DNA of 64,000 nt from Bos javanicus (Eukaryota > Chordata > Mammalia > Artiodactyla > Bovidae): positions 26,181,501 to 26,245,500 of the forward strand of contig NC_083884.1 in NCBI RefSeq assembly GCF_032452875.1, read 5' to 3'. Below are positions 9,885 through 21,900 of the stretch, in pieces. A program made the translations under genes and the position numbers. Below the pieces are notes generated by a model. It made no database searches. It was not told the origin of the DNA and saw nothing but the letters and a program-made list of their open reading frames with translations. Numbering within the stretch: position 1 is the first letter of the stretch; each line of letters starts with the position of its first letter.

Positions 9885-11755
9885 CCCTCCTCAGTCTCCG
9901 GTGAATGGCCTTGTTTCATATTTAACTGAGAAAAAAAAAAATTCAATCAATGAAGAGAATTCCCACAACTTCTCACCATCGCAGCTTCCCTACTCACCTG
10001 ATTCTGGATTCCCTCCTGTTACTCTGGGGGAGTTTTCTGTGAGTTTTCTGAGAGTTTTCATCCTTCCTTACGAGATTATGGACATTATTTTAGCTTATCT
10101 CCTCTGTTACTCCGTTCTTTACCTCACAGATTGTTCCCATGATTACAAAAATATTTCTATTTTTCACTAAAGACTAAAATCAAAAGGGCTGTCTCTTAGG
10201 GTTCATTCATCCTTCACAGATTATTTTCCTTTCTTTTAGGGAGAGCAAAGATACCTCAAGAGAGGTATATAGTCGATGTTATATATAATCAGTCTAATAT
10301 ATATATATATATATTCGACGGTTGAATAATAGTAATAACATGTATACAGTTGATATATATAATCAGTCAATGTTATATATAGTATATATAATCAGTTATC
10401 TTCTGATTTGCTGTTGAATCATCTCCAAGCATTCTTTTAATTCTCATATTCCCTTAATATGTCCTTTTCTGTGTCTCAAACTCCAACTTTCAATTATTAG
10501 TTTAAATTAGTCCTGACCTATTGTAGTAAATGACACAGTTAATTATGTTCTCCTGGCTTTTGTTCTTAAACACAATATTCTTGCTGTTTTCTTTGGATCA
10601 TTTTCTGTTTCAATTGCAAAGCTTACTGCTCATCTCTACATCTTAAAATTGTAGTGTCTGAAGGATCTATTCCTGAATCTTTTTCACTGTAGAGAAATCT
10701 CTTTACTTTCTTACTGACATCAACTTCTATCATGACTCCAAATACCATCTACATAGCTATTTCTCTTTCGCTCACTCATCTAACTGCCCGAATTTCATCT
10801 CTACTTAGATACCTAATATTCAAACTTAACATGTTTCAAATCAGTTTCTAGTCTACCTCCAAACCTTACTCTGAATAAATAAAGCTGCCTCTGTCAGGTT
10901 CCTTTGCTTCATCAAAGCCAACTCTTTCCCTCTATTGCTTAGACTGAAAATTGGAATTATTGATTGTTTTCTTTTTCTCACATCCAGTTCCTGTGCAAAT
11001 TCTTTTCCTCCAAAATACACCTAGGATCTGCTACTTCTCCGTTTTGAGCTATTGCTGTTTCTAACCAACCTTTATCTCTCGCTTTTATTATTTAATATCT
11101 CTTAACCGATGTTTATTATAATTTTTTTTAATTTTATTTTTTGGTGAAGCTGATCTCTTTGATGTAAGTTTTGCCCTTCTTTTAAATTTATTTTCACAAA
11201 GCAGTTAGGGTGATCCTGTTGTATTTAAGACAGATCCAAATGACTGAGTGAACTGTTGAAGTTTTTCATTTTCTCAATGTGAAAGCAAAATTCTTGCAAG
11301 GCTTTTCAAGACTTCATGAGATCTTGTATCTTATATATGTGTTGCCTTCTTGGTATTCTTAAACCCAGAAATCATGTTTATAGCTCAGAGCATGTGTACT
11401 TTTGCTTACCTGAACGTTTCTTATCCCAAGATTAAACAAGGTACACTTGCTCATCGTTTAGTTCTTACTTAAACATCATCTTCTCAGTAAAGCATTTTTG
11501 AGAATGTTGTAAAAAATTGAAAACTTCCTTCCACTCCCAACATTTCAAATCTCTCTTCTGTGCTTTATTTTCCTTCCTCATATTTATAGCTCCTTTATTT
11601 ACTATGTATTTTAGTTAATTAGGTTTTTCATATATATTTATCATCTATTTCCTTCTGACAGCTGCTCTATACCTGGTATCTTCACATAAAGGTTAGTCTT
11701 CACATAAAGAACACATACAATATATATTGTTAAATAAATGAATGGTTACATGTGT
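9885..11755 (+). repeat. Long L2 LINE remnant, about 1.9 kb
   Basis: Diverged sense L2. Recognisable blocks include gtgaatggccttgtttcata, the late RT region (aatatctaatattcaaact-like text near 10815), a tcctccaaaatacacctagg stretch, gcagttagggtgatcctg near 11205, and a 3' end with ttaaataaatgaatgg. Reading frames are destroyed. An AT-rich tract at 10270-10405 interrupts it. Confidence 0.65.
10270..10405. repeat. AT-rich imperfect repeat tract
   Basis: The 12-base motif tatataatcagt occurs at 10282, 10356 and 10385, with a (TA)n run at about 10297-10313 between copies and atgttatatata repeats. It looks like an expanded and degraded microsatellite inside the L2. Confidence 0.7.
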
Positions 11756-11964
11756 TTGGGAATATTTTAAGCTTGAGAAATGCAATTACAGCTTGTTCAT
11801 ATGTCACATTAACAAATTTAATTCTAAAATCTGCTGTGTTTAGAAATATAAAGAAAAGAGAAACACAGAAAAGAAGGATAAATGAAAGAAATCACAAAGG
11901 AAAAAATAGAAAGGGAATAGGCTTATTTTACTGGGCTAAAGCTAGTCATCTTTTCAAATGTTAA
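11756..11964. other. Unassigned sequence between two L2 copies
   Basis: A 70-codon frame covers it but is lysine-rich with no recognisable domain. I do not call it a gene. Confidence 0.35.
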
Positions 11965-12365
11965 TGTAACATTATTTACCTTAAAATCTTCACTTGCATC
12001 CTAGGGCACTTAAGATAAAATCCAAACCCTACAGCCTGGCTTGCAAATTTATTCAGAATGTGCTTCTTCCTGATATCACCACTTCACCACATGTCACTAG
12101 GTTTAAGCCACCAGTCTTTAAGATACACATATTTCATCTCTACTCAGTCAAATCCATGTCCTCCTGGATCAAGGTGAAATGTCATTCCCTGGGAAGGTCT
12201 TTCCTCACTACACAATTTGAAGAACTCGCCTAAGAGCTCTATGCCCTAACACTCTGCTATATTTCTATCATGATCTGCTAATTTATTATATTTTTATTTA
12301 TTGTCTATCTCAGTTAAGTAGAATTTGATCTCTATGAGAACTAATTGTACCTATTAACGACTGGA
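11965..12365 (+). repeat. L2 LINE 3' fragment
   Basis: A second sense L2 piece. It has a cacttaagataaaatccaaac stretch, then cctggcttgcaaattt, then a gaaatgtcattccctgggaag segment, and the late tttattgtctatctcagtta block. It covers roughly the last 400 bases of L2 and repeats the 3' part of the preceding copy, so the two are separate insertions. Confidence 0.6.
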
Positions 12366-14726
12366 CCCATTGTCCAATTCAACCTAATTAGCTGAAAGAA
12401 TCTATGTCCTGAATCTACTTGAAGGAGAGAGCCTACATATCACCCCACCTCCCAACTGTGTTCAACCATCTTGATGATTGGAAGAAGCAGAAGTACATTG
12501 CTGAATAGTAGAAAATATGAGAACGGTGGACAGAGGAAACCTTTTTTTACTGAGACAGTATACATTTTGATCATAAATCCTGGTGTGCTAGAAATTGCAC
12601 TTTCTTTAATCTCCTCAAATCAACTATGATGCTTAACTGCTATTTTTGTAAGAAAATGCATTCTTATTCCCTCCCACCTGACTTCAGAATGACTGTGTGG
12701 AACATGACCTGTTTGTAAGTTAGAGGATTCCAATATTTAGTTTTGTACTTACAATAAAAGAAAACATCAGAAAGAGTTTCACATTATTGCACATTTAATT
12801 TTGATATAAAGCATGTAAATCCTTTTGGCCTTGGAAAATCTAGACAGGGAGAATGAAGAACATTAAGGTGTGTTGATTAAGTTGTTATGCTGCAGTTCTA
12901 GTATCGACCATTTGCAGCATAAATGGAAAATGAATACAATTCATGTGTATTCATGATAATTGCCCAAAAGAAACTGGTTCTGAGTTTATAAAGCTGATTC
13001 TATTCACAGCAAAAATAATGATGAAACATTTTAGATACTATTTGTGCCTATGCCTTGTAATACCAGTTATTTTAAAACTCAAATGTTTTAGTATGTCTGG
13101 TATCTGCCTAAAAGCATAAGGGAAATCTCAAAAATATCAAATAATACCATACTTTCTGAATAAAAGAACTCTCTTATACAAAGCATTTACCATTCAATAC
13201 AGGAATACAAAAGAATTTTGAAATTTCAAATGGAAGTCAAATTGAACTGGAAGAAAAATCACACAAGTATATTTTTTTCTCAACAATAGGTATACAGTAT
13301 AAATACACTCTGGTCTTCTATTTTGGGATTCACTTAGATTATAATTTACATCTTTTCCTTTTATGTCCAGTTTTTCTAACTAGTTCTAGTGGTCTGTGAT
13401 TGAAATATTTAATTGTTTATTTTGGACTGTTTTAAATGCATACTTTAATACAGAACACCAAATCACCTAACAGCAATAGTGATCATGTTATAAAAGAATG
13501 TATTTTCTTAGGAAGGACTGCTTTGAGAAAAAAACAATATAAGAGTACTTGTGAATTTGAGTTAGGAAAGTGGTTGATATATTCTGCATCTATCTTGCCA
13601 GTTGTGTATAGAAATATCCAGTTATAGACAATACACAGTTATACACAGAAGGTTGCTAAGCCAACTCAGAGACTGCTCACCACTGTTTTCTATCCACTCT
13701 GGTTTGTAGGTAAGTCTCTATCAGAAGGCACCAGTTCAGACATTCTTGCTGGGTCTATGGTTTATGAAGTCATTTCCACCTGTAATGAAAGAAAAAAAAA
13801 ATTCCAAGAATGGGTCTCAATACTGCTGCAATCCATTAGTCACGATGGCATGCACTGCCTTTCTCATCTGTTCCCGTATGGCCGGCACAGAAACCTTGAT
13901 CTCACCCTGTTCCCCCTTGTTTTAATTGCCTTATTTGTACTAGACTTTTCCTCTCAAACATCCATGAATCTCCTTCATTCCAGTGGTAGTTCATCACCAA
14001 CAGAGAGCATATCTGAATTTGTCACTGAAACTCTAGCATTCATTTTGGTACTATCCACTTCCATAGCTTATGGTGACATTTATGCTACATGAATGACTGC
14101 CCTAGATTTTCTACAAACTAAGAGTTGAAGCCATTGCAACCTCTAATTCCTCACCTTGCATAAAAATGCACTGCATTTCTCTTTCAAGGCATGTCAGCTG
14201 TTGAGTGGTCAGTTATTTTCTAATCATTGCTTTTTCCAAAAGGAAACATTTCTCACTTCTAGGGTCCACCCACCGTTATTCATCCATTCTGTCAAGGACT
14301 AGGAATTATTTAACGCTATGTCTCCCTGAATTGCAACACAAATACAAAACCTCAAAATAAGGCCTGAAATAGGTATTTTTAATATTCTTTCTTATATCAT
14401 CCATAGACTAAAGTTTCAATTACTAAAGTTTCAGTTCCTGCAAAAATGACAGAAAAATTTCAGGTAGAGATGTTTTTTCTGGGTGGTATCAAAAGGTATC
14501 ATAAGCAATCAGCTTTCTATCTTGCAAGTCAGAAAAAGAGACATTTAGTACATAGTTCAGTTAATTTCATTTTCTGTTACACATAAAAAGAACTTTGAAT
14601 AATTACTTAATAGAAGCCTGGAGTTAGTGACCTCAGGGTTGGTTCAGTGGCTTAATGATGTCATCAAAGACTCATTTTTATTTGAATACTCTCTCTACCT
14701 CAGTATATTAATTTTGAATCCATGAC

Positions 14727-14727
<1 letters not shown>
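12366..14727. other. Mostly unique intergenic sequence
   Basis: No exon-like organisation was found. The 111-codon frame at 13757-14092 has no recognised domain or homologue that I know and no supporting context. The 63-codon frame at 13436-13627 is likewise unsupported. Confidence 0.4.
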
Positions 14728-14774
<47 letters not shown>

Positions 14775-14776
14775 TA
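14728..14776. repeat. (TA)n microsatellite
   Basis: About 20 or more uninterrupted TA units followed by a tacatatata end. Length is likely polymorphic. Confidence 0.95.
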
Positions 14777-15353
14777 GAAGAAAATAAGCTGCTATGGAAC
14801 AGAAATTCTTAAACTTTTAGAAAGAAAACATTATCATATTTTTAATTAGATAAGGATTGTGCTGGGAGAAGGAAGAAAAGTAAAGGAAAAGGAAGAGAGG
14901 ACTGGGGATAGGGACTTGAATGGAGAAGGGCACTAATGGAGTCCTCAAAGTGATAAGGGCCAGATAGCAGAATGGAAGAGCTTCCAGGGATGAAATACCT
15001 TTGAATGTATGAACACCCTCACTTCCTTCTAAATGATCACCTATGGAAAAGCTGCCATTCAGCTGCTCTCTTGAAATACGTTAACACCATTCCTACTAGG
15101 AGCAGGGAGCCTGGTTGAGTTTCAGGCTTTAAGAAGTATGAAAAGAAATACCCAGTTCTAACTAAAGTGGGATGGAACAAGTTAGATAGGACTTTAAACT
15201 AGCAGTAAACTCATGGCTAGTATTATATTTTGGACACCGGGTTACTATTTTTAGTAAATCTAAGTGAAATGTTGTCATTGTCTTAGGCATAAAAATATCT
15301 TTAAATCTCTCTGAGCTTTAATTTAAGATGGATATTAAATAAGCAATAAATAT
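14777..15353. other. Unique sequence with a purine-rich stretch
   Basis: 14862-14915 is strongly A/G-rich (ggagaaggaagaaaagtaaa). No gene was recognised. Confidence 0.4.
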
Positions 15354-15530
15354 TTAGTCACTTAGTCATGTCGAACTCTTTGCAACCCCATGGACTGTAG
15401 CCTGGCAGGCTACTCTGTCCATGGGATGTTTCAGGCAAGAATACTAGTGTGGGTTGCCCAACCCAGGGATCAAACCCATGTCTCTTGCATTGCAGACAGA
15501 TTCTTTACAGCTGAGCCATTAGAAAAGCCC
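15354..15530 (-). mobile_element. Bov-tA SINE
   Basis: Antisense SINE from tagtcacttagtcatgtcg to gagccattagaaaagccc, with a shortened middle. Confidence 0.85.
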
Positions 15531-15699
15531 ATGGTAGGAACCACTTATCATCAAATCTAGGACCTAAAAATCACAGAGTCTAGGGATTATTTTGTGTTGC
15601 TAGATTCACAGGGACTCTCACCATGATAACTAACATCTATGCAATTTCCCACTTGCGTTGTTGACCATCAGAGTAGAGAATGACCATCACGTGTTTATG

Positions 15700-15826
15700 C
15701 CTCAATTAATTTTCCATTTAAGGAATACTTACTGAGTATCTATGAGTCATGGTACAGTTTTACCCTGATGCAGCAGTAAACAAGACAGCAAACAGTATCG
15801 TTCCATTCACTTTTAGTGGCACATGT
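15700..15826 (-). repeat. L2 LINE remnant
   Basis: Antisense L2 tail: aaggaatacttactgagtat followed by gcagcagtaaacaagacagc, matching the aacaaatatttattgagt and gcagtgaacaaaacagac blocks. A dimeric SINE lies just downstream. Confidence 0.6.
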
Positions 15827-15839
15827 CATATGACTAATG

Positions 15840-16088
15840 CTGCTGCTGCTGCTAAGTCACTTCAGTCGTGTCCGACTCTGTGCGACCCCATAGATGGCAG
15901 CCCACCAGGCTCCGCTGTCCCTGGGATTCTCCAGGCAAGAACACTGGAGTGGGTTGCCATTTCCTTCTCCAAGGCATGAAAGTGAAAAGCAAAAGTGAAG
16001 TCACTCAGTTGTGTCCGACTCTTCGTGACCGCATGGACTGCAGCCTATCAGGCAAGAGTACTGGAGTGGGGTGCCATTGCCTTCTCTG
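15840..16088 (-). mobile_element. Dimeric Bov-A SINE (Bov-A2/ART2A type)
   Basis: An antisense dimer that begins with a (tgc)n block and gtcacttcagtcgtgtccg, then a second unit from aagtgaagtcactcagttgt. A perfect 13-bp duplication catatgactaatg lies at 15827-15839 and 16089-16101. The intact duplication suggests a fairly recent insertion. Confidence 0.93.
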
Positions 16089-16101
16089 CATATGACTAAT
16101 G

Positions 16102-16360
16102 TTGCCACATAAATGATCTATGAAAAAATAGTTACCTGATCAGTATTTTCCTAATTTTTAACTAATTTGAAATTTTAGATAACTTAGGTAGAGGATAGGA
16201 TTGTTTTCTTTCCTTCTGTAGTATTATGAAAGTTTCCTAAATTGTAATATTATTAGAATGATATAAATGTTTTTCTTAATTTTGTTATCAGGAATATCTT
16301 TTTAGAGTTTATGATGTACTTGTCTACCTATTATTATATATACTAATTATTGCAATGCTT
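16102..16360. other. Unique AT-rich spacer
   Basis: No recognised feature between two dimeric SINEs of opposite orientation. Confidence 0.5.
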
Positions 16361-16372
16361 ATGTGTATATGT

Positions 16373-16651
16373 TGGAGAAGGCAATGGCACCCCACTCCAG
16401 TACTCTTGCCTGGAAAATCCCATGGACGGAGGAGCCTGGTAGGCTGCAGGCCATGGGGTCGCTAAGAGTCAGACACGACTGAGCAACTTCACTTTCACTT
16501 TTCACTTTCATGCATTGGAAAAGGAAATGGCAACCCACTCCAGTGTTCTTGCCTGGAGAATCCCAGGGACGGGAGAGCCTGGTGGGCTGCGGTCTATGAG
16601 GTCGCACAGAGTCAGACACAACTGAAGCGACTTAGCAGCAGCAGCAGTAGC
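16373..16651 (+). mobile_element. Dimeric Bov-A SINE (Bov-A2/ART2A type)
   Basis: Sense dimer from ggagaaggcaatggcacccc through the ttcactttcacttttcactt linker to a (gca)n tail. The duplication is atgtgtatatgt at 16361-16372 and atgtatatatgt at 16652-16663, one mismatch. It forms an inverted pair with the dimer 285 bp upstream. Confidence 0.92.
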
Positions 16652-16663
16652 ATGTATATATGT

Positions 16664-17804
16664 ATGTATCAGGTAAGAACTACAAATTTCTTCCCAGTAA
16701 TACTTTCTTAGATTATAATTTTTAAGTTTACTTATTTCTTGGAAAAAGCTAGATAGGTATAGCAGCTGGATTTTCTTGATATTAAAGAATATTCATTTTC
16801 CTTCATATTGACTGCTGAATATCATGTTAGGAAATGCTGAAAGCAATATAATCTGGGCACAATGCAAAATATTTATTAAACATATTAAATATATACCTCT
16901 CTGTATGTTCTGCCCTTATAAACATAAAGGGTAACTTTCAACATTCTGAAATCACTGTGAAAGAACTACTTAGCAAAAATTTTTTTTTAGGATGTAAATT
17001 GCCTTATATGCTTACTCTTTAAAGTCTGAAAGTAAAATGTTAAAGGCTGATATTTGTGTGGATAAATATATATTTTAATAATATGAAAACAATAGTATGC
17101 TGTAGAGGAAACATGTCACCAATAAATAATGAAAAGCTATTCTTGAGATATTACAAAAGTAAGTGAAAGAAATCAATGAATTGTTTAGACAAGGAATAAA
17201 GAAAATCTCCTCAACTGAGATAATCAATCACTACAGAGCCTTGATGAAACGATTTCATTACTTGCAAACCACAAAAGTTTTCTTTCTAAAAAATAAATCT
17301 TTGGGGAACATTCTAATGATTAATTATACAAATAACTTTTCTGTTTAGTAAAAGGAGCTGCAAATAACATTTCAAATATGAAATAAAGTTAATTTGATCA
17401 GATTTGTATGCAGTTGTTTGCATTCAAATGTAAGTATGAGATTTTGAAATAAATTTAACATAAATAGTCTTGACAATATTCCATTTGTGTGGTGGTGTTT
17501 GTATTGCTAACATAATATACCCTTTCTATAGTAACAATATATAGGAAGTATCTAAAAAGAAACATGAATATAAAATAAGCACTAAAGCAAAAACTGTCTA
17601 TTGTGCAATTAATTAGGAGATATATTTAATATAATATTACACATTTAATAGTAGAAAAAATGGTGTATTAAAGCTTCATTGATTAGAGTACATTGAAAAT
17701 AAATCTCTGATGATAATTTTTCTCTATACTCCAACTGCAGAAATCAATTGTTGCCTGTCAATTAACAAATGTATATTCTTTAATTTACTGAAAGCTACAT
17801 CATT
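16664..17804. other. AT-rich unique sequence
   Basis: No gene or repeat was recognised. The 61-codon frame at 17163-17348 is unsupported. Confidence 0.4.
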
Positions 17805-18055
17805 TATTCAGTATTCAATCATTTTCCCATCCAAATACTGACTACTTGTAACTTGTCCAGCACTGAGGTTGCATTGGCAAGTACAAATATTGATTGACAT
17901 TATGGAATTTACAGTGTAGTGAGACAAATTTCAAATGACCATATTATCAATGTAAAATTACAACTCAATAATTAGTAATTAAGTGCTATAGAAAAAAGTC
18001 GCATGATGAAGAAGTTGGTAAGATTTGATCTCAGAAAGGAAGAGTTACTATAAAT
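17805..18055 (-). repeat. L2 LINE remnant
   Basis: Antisense L2: ttattcagtattcaatcat, then ggaatttacagtgtagtgag, which corresponds to the ggagcttacagtctagtggg block, then a gaaaggaagagtta stretch. Strongly diverged. Confidence 0.5.
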
Positions 18056-18068
18056 TAATGAATAAACA

Positions 18069-18070
<2 letters not shown>

Positions 18071-18117
<47 letters not shown>
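18071..18117. repeat. (TA)n microsatellite with short (CA)n end
   Basis: About 19 TA units followed by acacacaca. Probably variable in length. Confidence 0.95.
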
Positions 18118-18173
18118 GGCTCACATACATATATATAAACCCACTCTCTATATAATGAAGACCATTTATGATC

Positions 18174-19549
18174 CTCAGTTCAGCTCAGTCACTCAATTCT
18201 GTCCGACTCTTTGCGACCCATGAATCACAGCATGCCAGGCCTCCCTGTCCATCACCAACTCCCAGAGTTCACTCAGACTCACGTCCATCGAGTCAGTGAT
18301 GCCATCCAGCCATCTCATCCTGTCATCCCCTTCTCCTCCTGCCCCCAATCCCTCCCAGTATCAGGGTCTTTTCCAATGAGTCAACTCTTCACATGAGGTG
18401 GCCAAAGTACTGGAGTTTCAGCTTTAGCATCATTCCTTCCAAAGAAATCCCAGGGCTGATCTCCTTCAGAATGGACTAGTTGGATGTCCTCGCCATCCAA
18501 GGGATTCTCAAGAGTCTTCACCAACACCACAGTTCGAAAGCATCAATTCTTCGGTGCTCAGCCTTCTTCACAGTCCAACTCTCATATTCATACATGACCA
18601 CAGGAAAAACCATAGCCTTGACTAGACGAACCTTTGTTGGCAAAGTAATGTCTCTGCTTTTGAATATGCTATCTAGGTTGGTCAATAACTTTCCTTCCAA
18701 GGAGTAAGCGTCTTTTAATTTCATGGCTGCAGTTACCATCTGCAGTGATTTTGGAGCCCCCCAAAATAAAGTCTGACACTGTTTCCACTGTTTCCCCATC
18801 TATTTCCCATGAAGTGGTGGGACCGGATGCCATGATCTTCATTTTCTGAATGTTGAGCTTTAAGCCAACTTTTTCACTCTCCTCTTTCACTTTCATCAAG
18901 AGGCTCTTTAGTTCCTCTTCACTTTCTGCCATAAGGGTGGTGTCATCTGCATATCTGAGGTTATTGATATTTCTCCTGGCAATCTTGATTCTAGCTTGGG
19001 TTTCTTCCAGTCCAGTGTTTCTCATGATGTATGCATAGAAGTTAAATAAGCAGGGTGACAATATACAACCTTGACGTACTCCTTTTCCTATCTGGAACCA
19101 GGCTGTTGTTCCATGTCCAGTTCTAACTGTTGCTTCCTGACCTGCATACAGATTTCTCAAGAGGCAGGTCAGGTGGTCTGGTATTTGCATCTCTTTCAGA
19201 ATTTTCCACAGTTTATTATGATCCACACAGTCAAAGTCTTTGGCATAGTCAATAAAGCAGAAATAGATGTCTTTCTGGAACTCTCTTGCTTTTTCCATGA
19301 TCCAGCAGATGTTGGCAATTTGATCTCTGGTTCCTCTGCCTTTTCTAAAACCAGCTTGAACATCTGGAAGTTCTCGGTTCACGAATTGCTGAAGCCTGGC
19401 TTGGAGAATTTTGAGCACTACTTTACTAGCATGTGAAATGAGTGCAATTATTCGTAGTTTGAGCGTTCTTTGGCATTGCCTTTCTTTGGGATTGGAATGA
19501 AAACTGACCTTTTCCAGTCCTGTGACCACTGCTGAGTTTTCCAAATTTC
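18174..19549 (-). mobile_element. BovB LINE, 5'-truncated, 1.4 kb
   Basis: Antisense BovB from ctcagttcagctcagtcact to ctgctgagttttccaaattt. It carries the RT palm and C-terminal region but no endonuclease. A second BovB 3' end in the opposite orientation starts about 60 bp beyond its 5' end. Confidence 0.92.
18669..19544 (-). pseudogene. BovB reverse transcriptase fragment, 291-codon frame
   Basis: One of the two longest open frames in the window. From about residue 34 it reads the BovB RT: ARLQQFVNRELPDVQAGF, then GRGTRDQIANI, the palm box FIDYAKDFDCVDH, NLYAGQEATVRTGHGTT, QGCILSPCLFNFYA, and the catalytic YADD at 18942-18953. The first 30 or so residues are out of the ancestral frame. It ends when an inserted base near 18684 shifts GRKV into a stop; the true C-terminus continues in another frame at 18518-18799. 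No promoter or endonuclease is present, so it is not expected to be active. Confidence 0.88.
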
Positions 19550-19610
19550 CTACTTATATTCAAATTAAATTTAAGTTCAATACTTTTATGTGTATGATCA
19601 AAAGATTGAA

Positions 19611-19784
19611 GGTAGGAGGATAAAGGGGCGGCAGAGTATGAAATGGTTGGATGGCATCACTGAATCGATAGACATGAGTTTGTGTAAGCTCTGGGAGTTG
19701 GTGATGGACAGGGTGGCCTGGCGTGCTGCAGTCCATAGAGTGGCAAAGAGTCGGACTTGACTGAGCAATTGAACTGAACTGAAA
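19611..19784 (+). mobile_element. BovB LINE 3' terminus
   Basis: A 174-bp sense fragment from gaaggtaggaggataaagg to tgactgagcaattgaactga, ending in the BovB (ctgaa)n-like tail. It is complementary to the 3' end of the preceding BovB. Confidence 0.85.
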
Positions 19785-19804
19785 ATCAAGCTACTTGCAC
19801 ATGT

Positions 19805-20145
19805 CTCAGATCAGGCTTCTGTAACAAATTATTGTAGGGTGCATAGCTTAAATATAAATACTTATTTCTTACAGTTCTAGAGGCTGGAAGTCTAGATGGG
19901 GATGATTATATGGTTCAGCTCTTGGTGAGAGCGCTTTTCTCAGTTTACAGATGACCATATTCTTACTGTGTGGAGAAAAAGAACTAGCTAACTCTGAACT
20001 CTCTGAAGGTCACCGTTACTATTCAGGAGAACTCCACCCTCATGACCGAATTCTCTTCCAATGGCTCCACTTCCATGTACCATCACATTGGGATTAGGGT
20101 TTCAACATGTGAATTTTCCAGGGACACACATATTCTGTCTATAAA
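19805..20145 (-). repeat. Ancient MaLR-type LTR (MLT1-like)
   Basis: Antisense LTR: cttctgtaacaaattattgt, then cagttctagaggctggaagt, and at the far end gtttcaacatgtgaatttt with a gacacacatattctg segment. Same general family as the split LTR at 3.4-5.9 kb but in the opposite orientation. Confidence 0.6.
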
Positions 20146-20549
20146 AGCACATGGTAGGCAGTATATACACAAGATTTACCTCTCTCTTTCTTTATGTTCT
20201 GCCATTATAATCATATAAAGCACCCTATTAAGTCCTTAAATATAAAGAAACTTTTATTTGGCAAATAACACTTTAAATGTTAATATATTTGTATGTATAT
20301 AAATTACACATGTAAACTATACATATATTTTATATAATTTCAACATTTGCTATATATGTGAGCCAATATAAAGTAAATGTATTTTTAAAAAATTGTTTAT
20401 TTATATTAATTGGAAAAGTAATGTATCGTAAGGACTAAATAGACAGATACCTCTGTGGCATAAGAGAAAATTATGCAATTAATAAGCCAAGGAAGTGAAT
20501 GCAGTAATATTGCATGATTTGGGCACATGTCCAATACATCTTTGAAATT
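20146..20549. other. AT-rich unassigned sequence
   Basis: No recognised feature. Confidence 0.35.
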
Positions 20550-20720
20550 TTGTCTCCAACATAAGGACAATGAGAAACTGCTGAAGTGTTTTATATGGAG
20601 TTGCTCTAATGGATTTGATGCTTACAAAAGATATTGCTTAAGGTGAAGTTTAGAGAATGAATTGAATTAGATCAAAGAAGATGAGGAAAAGAGAGGTAAC
20701 TATAAACTTCACTGACAAAA
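20550..20720 (-). repeat. Probable L2 LINE remnant
   Basis: The text gagaaactgctgaagtgttt and gagaatgaattgaattagat lines up with an L2 antisense region about 300 bases from its 3' end. Diverged and short. Confidence 0.4.
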
Positions 20721-20784
20721 GTGAAGCTGATATGCTTTTGATAAAAACTGCAATAAATTAATTCAGACAGAGTTGACATCTTAA

Positions 20785-21395
20785 AGGTATCACCTTCTGA
20801 TCCATACACACAATGTGTCTCTCCATTTGTATATGTTTCTTTGATTTATTTCAGCAATGTCTTATAGTATTCCACAAACAAATGACATTGTAAGTGCTAT
20901 TTTTCATTCACTTTCAATTTCTAATTATGTGGTCATAACATACCACATAATTCATTAATAAAATTAACAAGTAAGAAATAAATTTAATTTTAGTATTTTA
21001 ATTTGTATGTTGCAGACTTACCTAAGGCATTCCTTAGTTTTAGTAGCTTATTTTGCAGATTTTCTAAGTTTTTTTTTTTTGGTAGATTCTCTAGGATACA
21101 CAATCACATCACAGAAAGGCATTTAATTCTCCCTTTCAAAACTGTATATCCCTTATTTCTTGTTTTCATCTTGTTGCAATGACTAGGATATCCATTTCAT
21201 ATTGAATAGAACTGACAAGAGCAGACTACTGTTAATATTGGATATAGGTTTTTATAGATGCTTTTTCTCATTTTAAGGAGATTCCATCTATTCCGAGTTT
21301 GCTGAAAGTTTTATATTTTGTTTATCATGAGTAAATAAAGTTTATCCTTTTTTTTTTTTTTTGCATCTATTGAGGGTGTTTAGAGTTTTATGCCT
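20785..21395 (-). mobile_element. L1 LINE ORF2 fragment
   Basis: Antisense L1 ORF2: cttctgatccatacacaca, then tttatttcagcaatgtctta, a ctaggatacacaatcacatc stretch, and a tgcatctattgagg end. It covers part of the RT region. Many stops and deletions. Confidence 0.65.
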
Positions 21396-21900
21396 TTTGG
21401 GATCAATTGTTTGTTGTTTCTCATTATTTTTTGAAAATTTCATCCTATATATTTAAATATAATTTTAGACTTATTCTCTTCTTTTTCTGTGACTTCAAAT
21501 ACATACATTAGGCTATTTGATTTTTTAAATAGCTCTTCAATACTATTATCTTTTACATTTCCTTTTTTTAAATTCCTTATTTCAACATAGAACATTTGTA
21601 TTGAATTATATTCAAGATCACTGATTCATTTTCTGTGGTTCTATCCGTTGAGTAGTTTGAGAAAATTCTTCCTCTCTGGTATCATATATTTATATATTTT
21701 AAACATTTTGCTTGCCTTTCTATATATCTTCCACATCTCTACTGGAAATGCCCACCATATATGTTCATCTTTGCTGCTTGACATTGTATCATATTAACGG
21801 TAGCTACATTGACATCCCTGTCTGATAGACTCAACATCTTGCTATTTTGTGCTTCTTGTTCTGTTGAATACTTGATATCTTGACAAAATGTTTTTTTTTG
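21396..21900 (-). repeat. Possible L1M 3' region
   Basis: Text such as ctgtgacttcaaatacatac, then caagatcactgattcatttt and a tgatagactcaacatcttgc stretch resembles antisense 3' sequence of old L1M families. The order relative to the preceding L1 piece shows it is a separate insertion. Tentative. Confidence 0.35.

Noticed and set aside
13757..14092. 111-codon plus-strand frame as a possible small gene
   Set aside because: No domain, no splice or promoter context, and such lengths occur by chance in this much AT-rich DNA.
14728..14776. TA repeats as a replication origin or regulatory site
   Set aside because: Simple (TA)n runs are common microsatellites and nothing nearby supports a function.
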